Positions 1-5,520 of a stretch of DNA of 11,128 bases are shown here, in pieces. The stretch is from Alloprevotella sp. (GTDB lineage Bacteria; Bacteroidota; Bacteroidia; Bacteroidales; Bacteroidaceae), in the NCBI GenBank assembly GCA_015259235.1, contig JABZGM010000058.1, forward strand, positions 1 through 11,128, in the 5' to 3' direction. Every line of letters begins with the position of its first letter. Positions within the stretch are counted from its first letter, which is position 1. The notes under the pieces are model-generated. The model saw only the letters and a list, made by a program, of their open reading frames with translations, did no database searches and was not told the DNA's origin. The position numbers and the translations under genes are program-made.

Positions 1-42
1 ATATATATTTAGTTCTTGTTTTCTTGATTGTGGAAATTTTCC

Positions 43-50
43 TATCTTTG
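43..50 (+). promoter_or_regulatory. Putative Bacteroidota -7 element of the first lipoprotein gene
   Basis: TATCTTTG matches the Bacteroidota -7 consensus TAnnTTTG exactly. The upstream -33 box is weak: the nearest TTG, at 24-26, is only 16 bases away rather than the usual 19-21. If used, it gives a leader of about 130 nt before the ATG at 189, unusually long compared with the other genes here. Confidence 0.5.
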
Positions 51-70
51 CATACGATAAAATTTAATTC

Positions 71-145
71 TTTGATATGCAATTCAGACAAAATCACTCC
101 ATTATTAATCATGCGGTGCAAACTACAAACTAAAGGTATATCAAA
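71..145 (+). other. Long-range stem in the 5' leader of the first lipoprotein gene
   Basis: Bases 71-80 (TTTGATATGC) can pair with 136-145 as ten consecutive pairs, one of them G-U, enclosing a loop of about 55 nt. It sits between the putative promoter at 43-50 and the start codon at 189, so it would fold in the transcript. It matches no riboswitch class I recognise. The pairing is AT-rich and could be chance. Confidence 0.3.
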
Positions 146-188
146 TAGAAATGCTGAATTTTTCTATTCCATCAAAATAATAAAAATA

Positions 189-530
189 ATGCGCAAGCTA
201 ATCAATGCCATCTGTCTACTATTTATGTTTATTCTTGTAGCAGGATGTAGTAAAGACGAAAAACAAGCACTAGTGAAATTTGTTGTGCGTTCAAACACTC
301 CTGAAGCTGTTGTGAGAGTTATGACGAGCTTCAACAACGAACCTATTCTCATCAAAAGCTACTGGGAGAAATCTGGTCTCGTGACAGTTGAAAGTGGTAC
401 ATATGTAAGAATTGGTGCATCTTGTAAAGATTCAGAAGTACTACTTACGACTCAAATTTATGTAAATGGCAAACTGAAGGCAGAAAGAGAGGCAAACTCT
501 AATGCTGATTTAGTATGTCAATTAGATTGA
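189..530 (+). CDS. Small putative outer-membrane lipoprotein (113 aa), function unknown
   Basis: I recognise no domain family. The open frame extends upstream to about 24, but the ATG at 189 is chosen because it begins a textbook lipoprotein signal peptide: MRKL, a hydrophobic stretch (residues 5-17), then lipobox LVAGC with the lipidated Cys at residue 20. The next residues, SKDE, resemble the Bacteroidota lipoprotein export signal (Ser/Lys followed by acidic residues) that sends lipoproteins to the cell surface, so surface exposure is inferred. The mature part of about 94 residues looks beta-rich, with short alternating hydrophobic strands and no transmembrane segment after the signal. The gene is visibly more AT-rich than the TonB receptor and GH84 genes and stands alone, preceded by a long leader and followed by hairpins. 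It could be a small adhesin-like or periplasmic-binding lipoprotein, but nothing in the sequence decides this. Confidence 0.75.
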   Translation: MRKLINAICLLFMFILVAGCSKDEKQALVKFVVRSNTPEAVVRVMTSFNNEPILIKSYWEKSGLVTVESGTYVRIGASCKDSEVLLTTQIYVNGKLKAEREANSNADLVCQLD

Positions 531-541
531 ATTATTTCCCG

Positions 542-604
542 TTTTTTTCTTTGGTGCTGCTGATATAAAGAGTAGTCTTTGGACTCTACGACTAAAGAAG
601 AAAA
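542..604 (+). repeat. AT-rich inverted repeat just after the lipoprotein stop codon
   Basis: Bases 542-555 pair with 591-604 over 14 bp with two G-T wobbles. The 35-base loop contains a further 5-bp stem, AGAGT (569-573) with ACTCT (583-587). It starts 11 bases after the stop codon. No T-run follows, so it is not a classical terminator; it may protect the mRNA 3' end or act together with the hairpin at 617-659. Confidence 0.4.
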
Positions 605-616
605 ATAGCCCAAATT

Positions 617-663
617 ATCTCCTCACAGTTCGTAGTTGTATATGATGCCGTGAGGGGATTTTT
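617..663 (+). terminator. Probable rho-independent terminator of the first lipoprotein gene
   Basis: ATCTCCTCAC (617-626) pairs with GTGAGGGGAT (650-659) over 10 bp with one wobble, around a 23-base loop. The stem is immediately followed by a short T-run (659-663). The large loop lowers certainty, but stem and T-run are in the right order for the plus strand. Confidence 0.55.
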
Positions 664-666
664 GTA

Positions 667-696
667 TTGTCCGAAAAAGTTATGTTACTATTTTTG
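667..696 (+). promoter_or_regulatory. Orphan promoter-like site with no clear gene behind it
   Basis: TTG at 667-669, a 19-base spacer and TATTTTTG at 689-696 together match the Bacteroidota promoter. It lies just after the terminator hairpin and points into a stretch with no credible protein gene. It may be chance in AT-rich DNA, or may start a small RNA antisense to the 3' end of the receptor transcript. Confidence 0.3.
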
Positions 697-909
697 AAGG
701 GGTAATAGATTATTACAGAACTTTCCTTCATTTGGATATAGCATTTGACTTATAAGGATATTGGATGGAGGTATAGTATTGACTACAGTCTCTATCAAGC
801 ATTTGCGCTTTTTACTTTTATCATGCACTTTCGGAGGATTCAAAGCGATAGAAAAGGAGGTGCCACCAGATTTTGCAAAGTTTCCATTTGCTCAAGTGTA
901 AGGGGCACG
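697..909. other. Intergenic stretch with no supported gene
   Basis: Between the orphan promoter-like site and the receptor terminator I see no convincing gene. A short plus-strand frame from a TTG at 745 to 930 has no family resemblance and runs into the terminator hairpin. The stretch is AT-rich with several CATTTG-type words and is followed by the 3' end of the receptor gene on the other strand. Confidence 0.5.
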
Positions 910-943
910 AAAAACCGCCACTTCCCGTGAGGGAGGTGGCGGT
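910..943 (-). terminator. Strong rho-independent terminator of the TonB receptor gene
   Basis: Bases 914-926 pair with 931-943 as a 13-bp, GC-rich stem with one wobble and a four-base loop (927-930). Read on the minus strand the stem runs straight into TTTTT (914-910). It begins 29 nt after the receptor stop codon. Confidence 0.9.
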
Positions 944-972
944 AAACGCAATATAAAAACAAGTGAGAGATA

Positions 973-3123
973 CTAGAATTGATAGCTGGCTCCTGCCATA
1001 ACCACAAAACCGGGTTGTTCCACATTTGCCAAATCGTAGAAACGATGGTTGGTGAGGTTTTGCAAATCGCAGAAGAGCGAATAATTCTTCGCATCCCAGT
1101 GGAGTTTGAGGTCAAGACGACCGTGCAGACCATAGGGCATCAACTGATCCGTGGCTTTGAGCTTCGCAGGATTGGTGCGATCCACCACGACATAGTTGCC
1201 ATTGCGCTCTTGCAAGCGGAACACCCATGAGGCATTCAGACGAGAGATGAGGCGATGGTCGAGGGTAGCGACAAACTTGTGACGGAGATATTCACCGGCA
1301 TAGTTCGACTTGAAGTAGACTTCCTTGTCCTTACGCGTCTGCGTGAGGTAGGCATAGTCCAAACGCAGGCGACGAAGGGGCTGATTTTCGCCAAATACCA
1401 TTGCGCCATCGAGGGCAAGGCTGGCAGAAACGCCATAGTTGTCGAGCTGGAAGTTGTGTGCATGAAATTTGTCTTTGGCATCATACATCACCCAGTCCAA
1501 CACATCGGTGCCGTGGTTGTATTGTGCTGCCACGTCGAGTGTCACGCCAGCTGTGGGGCGGAAGGTGGTACCCAGACGGAATGCGCTGTTTTCCTCAGGC
1601 TTCAAACCGATGTTGCCCTCTTGCGAAGGACTCTTGTAGTAGAGTTCGGTGAAGGTGGGGAGGCGGAGCGACTTGTTCCACGAAGCATAGATCTTCCAGT
1701 CTGCCGTAGGGCGATAAGCCACGTCGATACCTGGATAGAAGCGGAAGTTTTTGCCAAAAGCATTGTTGCGCTGAGCGAGCACGCCTAACGACAGTGTCCA
1801 ATCGTGGAGCAACACATTGTGTTCGGCAAAGAGACTCACGTTGGTGCGGTCCACCGATTTGGTGTATTCTGCAAGATTTCCGTCGTGGGTGCGCCAAATG
1901 CCCTTGTCGTCTTTCTTGTCGAGCGACTGTCCAGGGATGCGGAAACGCTGATCAACATTGATGTCACGACCGAGGTTGCCCGAATAGATGTTTTCGTGGC
2001 GCACTTCACCACCGATGGCAGTGCGACCGAGCGACCATGCCGTCCATAAGTTCAAAGCGGCAGTGAGCACATCTCCACGATTGAAATTTTCATACTTGGG
2101 GGTGTTGCGGAAAAACTGGAAATGGTCGTAGTTGCGCAACCAAGAGATTTGAGGCGCAATGTGGATTTTTCCCTTCGTTTCCGCCTTGACAGAAGCCAAA
2201 TAGCGCGTAGTGCTTTCCCATTGGTCGGTCGATGCGATGGAGTAGAAGGTGTTAGCACCAAAGTCCGTGTTGGTGTAGCCAGCTTGTGCATCGACTTTGT
2301 ATTGCGCTGCATCGAGCGAACCTTGCCAGAAAGCTTTGCCACCCTTGAAATCGCCATTGCGCACGGCACCATCCGAACGCTGATAACCTGCGCTCAAACT
2401 AGAAGTGAACAAGTTGCCATTGGAGAATTGGTGGCGGAAAAGTCCACGTGCTTCCCCTTGAGCTGTGCCATACGAACCACCCGCCGCACGGGCATAGAAA
2501 GTTGGTCCGACTTGTCGTGTGACAATGTTGATGGCACCCGAAAAAGCCTGAGTGCCTAACACACGAGAAGCCGCACCTTCGAGCACTTCGATGCGCTCGA
2601 TGTCAGCAAGATTGAGAGGGAAGTCGGCAGCGTTGTGCCCAGTCTGTGGATTGTTGATGGCGATGCCGTTGACAAGAATGGTGAGTTGGTCAAAGGTGCC
2701 GCCATTGATGCTGATGTCCGTCTGAATGCCAAACGCACCACGCTGTCGGACATCGACTCCAGCGCAGAGTTTCAGTGCGTCGTTGATACTCGTGACACCC
2801 GCCGCCGCGAGTTCTGCACGGCTGAGGGTCATCACCTTGCGTGCTGCTTGGTCGGCAGCGAGGGGAGTGCGGGAAGTGGTGGTGACCACTTCGCCCAAAC
2901 GCTGATCGTCGTCGAGGGTCGCCACTTGCTCTTGGTCGCTCACATGAGCCACGTGCTGAGCTTTGCTGGAAGCTGCCAAACATGGAGCGGCAGTGCCCAG
3001 AGTAGCCACCGCAAGAACGCCAACCTTCACTTCACAACCGAGTGCAGCAAACAAGGAATAACCCTTGCGGCTGAAATTGCGGAAGATGAATTGCGCTCCC
3101 TTGGGGGATGAATTTTGAAACAT
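973..3123 (-). CDS. TonB-dependent outer-membrane receptor (BtuB/siderophore-receptor type, 716 aa)
   Basis: This is a TonB-gated outer-membrane transporter that imports a scarce nutrient using energy relayed from the inner membrane. Residues 1-51 form an unusually long signal peptide: a basic NFSRKGY segment (16-22), then a hydrophobic core (33-50). A TonB-box-like segment, LGEVVTTTSR, covers 76-85. The plug domain spans about 88-204, with INGGTFDQLTILVNG (139-153), the IERIEVLEG motif (175-183) and FSGAINIVTR (194-203). The rest is a 22-strand-type barrel ending in Phe, the usual signature for barrel insertion. Length is normal for cobalamin- or siderophore-type receptors and shorter than SusC proteins; there is no carboxypeptidase-like N-terminal domain and no SusD partner. 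It is monocistronic, divergent from the CNNM gene and ended by a strong terminator. The plug resembles Bacteroides BtuB-like receptors, but the short upstream region has no visible cobalamin riboswitch, so the substrate (cobalamin, haem, siderophore or other) stays open. Confidence 0.93.
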   Translation of the reverse strand: MFQNSSPKGAQFIFRNFSRKGYSLFAALGCEVKVGVLAVATLGTAAPCLAASSKAQHVAHVSDQEQVATLDDDQRLGEVVTTTSRTPLAADQAARKVMTLSRAELAAAGVTSINDALKLCAGVDVRQRGAFGIQTDISINGGTFDQLTILVNGIAINNPQTGHNAADFPLNLADIERIEVLEGAASRVLGTQAFSGAINIVTRQVGPTFYARAAGGSYGTAQGEARGLFRHQFSNGNLFTSSLSAGYQRSDGAVRNGDFKGGKAFWQGSLDAAQYKVDAQAGYTNTDFGANTFYSIASTDQWESTTRYLASVKAETKGKIHIAPQISWLRNYDHFQFFRNTPKYENFNRGDVLTAALNLWTAWSLGRTAIGGEVRHENIYSGNLGRDINVDQRFRIPGQSLDKKDDKGIWRTHDGNLAEYTKSVDRTNVSLFAEHNVLLHDWTLSLGVLAQRNNAFGKNFRFYPGIDVAYRPTADWKIYASWNKSLRLPTFTELYYKSPSQEGNIGLKPEENSAFRLGTTFRPTAGVTLDVAAQYNHGTDVLDWVMYDAKDKFHAHNFQLDNYGVSASLALDGAMVFGENQPLRRLRLDYAYLTQTRKDKEVYFKSNYAGEYLRHKFVATLDHRLISRLNASWVFRLQERNGNYVVVDRTNPAKLKATDQLMPYGLHGRLDLKLHWDAKNYSLFCDLQNLTNHRFYDLANVEQPGFVVMAGASYQF

Positions 3124-3152
3124 AGAGATGAATAATGTTGATTTAACGGCTG

Positions 3153-3160
3153 CAAAGTTA
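3153..3160 (-). promoter_or_regulatory. Putative -7 element of the TonB receptor gene
   Basis: On the minus strand this reads TAACTTTG, an exact TAnnTTTG match, 29 bases before the receptor start codon. No well-placed -33 TTTG is seen; the nearest (3176-3173) is only 12 bases upstream. The region shows no Fur-box-like palindrome or riboswitch that I can identify. Confidence 0.5.
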
Positions 3161-3203
3161 CAAAAAGACTCACAAATATGCGTGCTGAGCTAAGAAAAAT
3201 ATG

Positions 3204-3211
3204 TATTTTTG
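3204..3211 (+). promoter_or_regulatory. Putative -7 element of the CNNM gene
   Basis: TATTTTTG matches TAnnTTTG and lies 41 bases before the ATG at 3253. The -33 box is not well conserved. It shares the 129-base divergent region with the receptor promoter. Confidence 0.5.
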
Positions 3212-3227
3212 CAAATCAAACCAATTA

Positions 3228-3244
3228 GGCATGCTGGACATGCC
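3228..3244 (+). other. Small hairpin in the CNNM leader
   Basis: GGCATG (3228-3233) and CATGCC (3239-3244) form a perfect 6-bp stem with a five-base loop, ending eight bases before the start codon. It would lie inside the short predicted leader and could influence ribosome access. Confidence 0.3.
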
Positions 3245-3252
3245 GACGCTTA

Positions 3253-4335
3253 ATGGGCTTACTCCTCTTTTATTTAATCCTTTCTCTTTCCCTTTCCTCA
3301 TTATGTTCGGTGCTTGAAGCGGTGCTTTTAGCATCTACCGTTTCGTATGCCACCATCAAAGAACAAGAAGGTTTCAAAATTGCATCGGTGCTTAAACGCT
3401 ATAAAGCCGACATCGACCGTCCCATTGCAGCCATTCTTTCGCTCAACACCATCGCGCACACCGTGGGTGCGGCTGGAGTGGGTGCACAGGCAGCTGAGTT
3501 GTGGCATGAATATGGCGGTGCACCTGGCAGTGAAGGCGATGCAGTAGGCATAGCGTCGGCGATTATGACCTTGCTGATACTCGTGGTGTCTGAGATTTTG
3601 CCCAAAGTGATTGGCGCAACCTATTGGCGACAACTCGCCTTGTGGGCTACGAGTGTGATCCGTGTGCTCATTGTCATCATGTATCCCCTTGTGTTGCTCT
3701 CTGAATTTATCACCATGATCATCAATCGTGGGAAAGTGCAAACTTCCGTCAGTCGTGAAGAAGTGCAAGCCATGATGGATGTGGGTGTGGAAGAAGGAGT
3801 GTTCAAAGCAAAAGAGAGTAAAGCGCTCCGCAGTTTCCTAAAATTAGGCGAAATTCACGCTGACGAAATCATGACTCCTGCACCTGTGGTGGCTACGGTC
3901 AATGAAACCATGACGCTGGGCGAATTTTTCCGTAGCGACGACGAACATCTCGATTTGCACAGCCGTCTTCCGGTGTATGACGCTGAAGAAGAATACATCA
4001 AAGGTTATGTGTTGCGCTCCGAACTTTTGGAAGGGTTGTCGGAAGACCATTTTGCGCAAGAAATCAGTACGTTAGTTCGTCCCATCCTTACATTCAAAGA
4101 TGATGAAATGGTGTCTAACATTTGGGAAAAAATGCTTGAGCAGAAGGAACATATCGCCGTAATCACCGACGAATATGGCACTTTGCGTGGTATTGTGACG
4201 ATGGAAGACCTCATCGAGACCATGTTGGGGGTTGAAATCGTGGACGAATATGACGAAGCGGTGGATATGCAAGACATGGCGCGTGAGAAGTGGCAGCAAC
4301 AACAGCTACAGAATCCCGAACCCGCTCAAGCATAG
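3253..4335 (+). CDS. CNNM (DUF21) / CBS-pair membrane protein, putative Mg2+ or divalent-cation transporter
   Basis: This belongs to the CNNM/CorB family of inner-membrane proteins linked to Mg2+ (and Co2+) efflux or homeostasis. The DUF21 membrane domain covers about residues 1-160: a first hydrophobic helix (3-30) carrying LEAVLLAS with Glu22, a second segment with LNTIAHT (Asn65), a third helix with SEILPK (113-118) and a fourth at about 128-157. These polar residues within membrane segments are characteristic of the family. A cytosolic CBS pair follows: CBS1 from MTP at 207 to about 268 and CBS2 about 275-335, with the family motif DEYGTLRGIVTMEDLIE (306-322). CBS pairs of this family bind ATP/Mg. 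At 360 residues it is short: the C-terminal CorC/HlyC-associated domain is absent and only a Gln/Pro-rich tail (347-360) remains. Annotations often call such proteins hemolysins; I see no evidence for that activity. Confidence 0.92.
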   Translation: MGLLLFYLILSLSLSSLCSVLEAVLLASTVSYATIKEQEGFKIASVLKRYKADIDRPIAAILSLNTIAHTVGAAGVGAQAAELWHEYGGAPGSEGDAVGIASAIMTLLILVVSEILPKVIGATYWRQLALWATSVIRVLIVIMYPLVLLSEFITMIINRGKVQTSVSREEVQAMMDVGVEEGVFKAKESKALRSFLKLGEIHADEIMTPAPVVATVNETMTLGEFFRSDDEHLDLHSRLPVYDAEEEYIKGYVLRSELLEGLSEDHFAQEISTLVRPILTFKDDEMVSNIWEKMLEQKEHIAVITDEYGTLRGIVTMEDLIETMLGVEIVDEYDEAVDMQDMAREKWQQQQLQNPEPAQA

Positions 4336-4475
4336 TTTTCTTTCTGTTTCTTAGGTGTTTTAATTGCACCTGCCTAACAGATGGTTAGATGACTTAAAAT
4401 AGTGCTCAGTCCGTGAAGTTCGAAGCAGGATATTCAAAAAGAAAGTTATCACAATGCAGTGCTAGCTATTCTGCG

Positions 4476-4507
4476 TTTGGAGATTTGCTAGTTTAGATGT
4501 ACATTTG
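4476..4507 (+). promoter_or_regulatory. Promoter of the DUF4369 lipoprotein gene (upstream copy)
   Basis: TTTG at 4476-4479, exactly 20 bases, then TACATTTG at 4500-4507: both elements match the Bacteroidota consensus with ideal spacing. Transcription would begin near the ACAAGT arm of the repeat cluster at 4515. Confidence 0.75.
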
Positions 4508-4514
4508 CAAAAGA

Positions 4515-4557
4515 ACAAGTCCAACTTGTCTACATTTGCTTCTCTAAACTTGTCCAC
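4515..4557 (+). repeat. ACAAGT/ACTTGTC repeats around the second promoter-like element
   Basis: ACAAGT (4515-4520) faces ACTTGT (4524-4529) as a 6-bp inverted repeat with a three-base gap. ACTTGTC occurs again at 4548-4554, directly before the start codon, so the single ACAAGT arm could pair with either copy. The two copies are part of a ten-base direct repeat (ACTTGT, C, then T or C, then AC), 24 bases apart. They could be operator half-sites or alternative leader hairpins. Confidence 0.4.
4531..4538 (+). promoter_or_regulatory. Second -7-like element of the DUF4369 lipoprotein gene
   Basis: TACATTTG repeats the -7 sequence of the upstream promoter 31 bases further on and continues as TACATTTGC in both copies. 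The TTTG inside the first copy (4504-4507) could serve as its -33 box with a longer 23-base spacer. If used, the leader would be only about 15 nt. Confidence 0.4.
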
Positions 4558-5328
4558 ATGCGCCAGATTTACTTCTTCTTTCTTTTGTTGATTGGCTTCA
4601 CAGCCTGCTCTTCGCAGTACAACATCGATGGAAATTCATCGTTGGCGTGCTTGGATGGTAAAAAACTCTACCTTCGTGTGCCTAATTCCAAGGGTGAAGC
4701 CGCAAAGAATGTCAATCTCGACTCGTGTGTTGTGGTTCATGGACGCTTCTCATTCGGAGGCACCATCGACAGCATCGCTTTGGCAGAGATTTATGTGGAA
4801 GATCAGCACCTCATGCCAGTGGTGTTGGAAGGTGGACAATTATTGTTGCAAGTAGATAACTACGCGCAAACTGTCACAGGAGGACCGCTCAATGATCGTT
4901 TGTCGGAATTTATGACGCAGCGCGCACGTTTTGACAACGAGTTGTGGGAACTAGACCGCATGGCAAACCGTATGATCTTCAATGGAAAGACCATGGCTAG
5001 TGTGGTGGAATTGCTAGAACCCAAACGCCGTGACTTGCTCGACAAGATAGAAAAGCTCGAAATCAAATTTGTGTTGGATAATGCCGACAATGTCTTGGGC
5101 GAAGGTTATTTCCTCCTGCTCACAGAGCAGCAGCCTTTTCCAGTGATGACGAAGCAGTTGCAAGAGATTGTGCAAAATGCGCCTGCTTCCTTCCGTAAGC
5201 ATCCTTCTGTCAGAAACTATCTCTTGGCAGCTGGTTATCTTCCTTCAGCAGCAGAAAAGCCGCAGACGGCTAAGAGTGGAGAGGAAAATCCCAAACTGCC
5301 GAAGAAGGTCCTCAAAGAGAAACCCTAA
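4558..5328 (+). CDS. DUF4369-domain lipoprotein (256 aa)
   Basis: The ATG at 4558 opens a lipoprotein signal peptide: a short basic start, hydrophobic residues 4-14 and a lipobox-like FTAC with the lipidated Cys at residue 17. Position -3 is Phe, not the usual Leu, which makes the lipobox slightly atypical. Unlike the lipoprotein at 189, no acidic export signal follows the Cys (SSQYN), so a periplasm-facing location is more likely. Residues about 20-112 resemble the beta-rich DUF4369 domain common in Bacteroidota: LYLRV, a strand containing GRFSFGG, then the LMPVVLEGG and LQV strands. Residues 113-225 look helical, and a Lys/Glu/Pro-rich tail follows (about 226-256). In many relatives DUF4369 precedes a thioredoxin-like (TlpA/AhpC) domain with CxxC; here that domain and motif are missing. 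The function of the lone domain is not established. The gene has its own promoter(s) and terminator. Confidence 0.8.
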   Translation: MRQIYFFFLLLIGFTACSSQYNIDGNSSLACLDGKKLYLRVPNSKGEAAKNVNLDSCVVVHGRFSFGGTIDSIALAEIYVEDQHLMPVVLEGGQLLLQVDNYAQTVTGGPLNDRLSEFMTQRARFDNELWELDRMANRMIFNGKTMASVVELLEPKRRDLLDKIEKLEIKFVLDNADNVLGEGYFLLLTEQQPFPVMTKQLQEIVQNAPASFRKHPSVRNYLLAAGYLPSAAEKPQTAKSGEENPKLPKKVLKEKP

Positions 5329-5355
5329 TCCCCCCACCAACGTGGGGCTATTTCT

Positions 5356-5405
5356 AAAAATGTTGAGAGCATTGCAATCTAGTGTTGCAATGCTCTCAAT
5401 GTTTT
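5356..5405. terminator. Bidirectional terminator between the DUF4369 gene and pepT
   Basis: A perfect 15-bp stem (5363-5377 with 5385-5399) closes a seven-base loop. On the plus strand it is followed by TGTTTT; on the minus strand by CATTTTT (5362-5356). The convergent gene order makes a shared terminator the natural reading, with the better T-run on the pepT side. Confidence 0.88.
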
Positions 5406-5520
5406 ATGCCCTTTGGTGGAGATGGCAGTGATTAGCTATGCGATTTCCTCTGCACAGTTTATGGGATACTAGGATTTCGTAAATAATTCCTCGCAAAAAG
5501 TTCATCAATAGAGCGTCATC

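Noticed and set aside
24..188. N-terminal extension of the first lipoprotein gene to an upstream start
   Set aside because: It would place 55 unrelated residues before a perfect lipoprotein signal peptide and overlaps the likely promoter.
745..930. Short plus-strand open frame starting at TTG
   Set aside because: No family resemblance, a weak start, and it ends inside the receptor terminator hairpin, which explains its 3' part.
3124..3252. Cobalamin riboswitch upstream of the BtuB-like receptor
   Set aside because: The divergent gap is 129 bases, and the part left downstream of the putative receptor promoter is far too short for the element; I see no B12-box-like conserved core.
4351..4388. 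Overlapping small inverted repeats after the CNNM gene (AGGTG/CACCT and CTAAC/GTTAG)
   Set aside because: Five-pair stems without a T-run; mutually exclusive pairing is suggestive but well within chance for this length.
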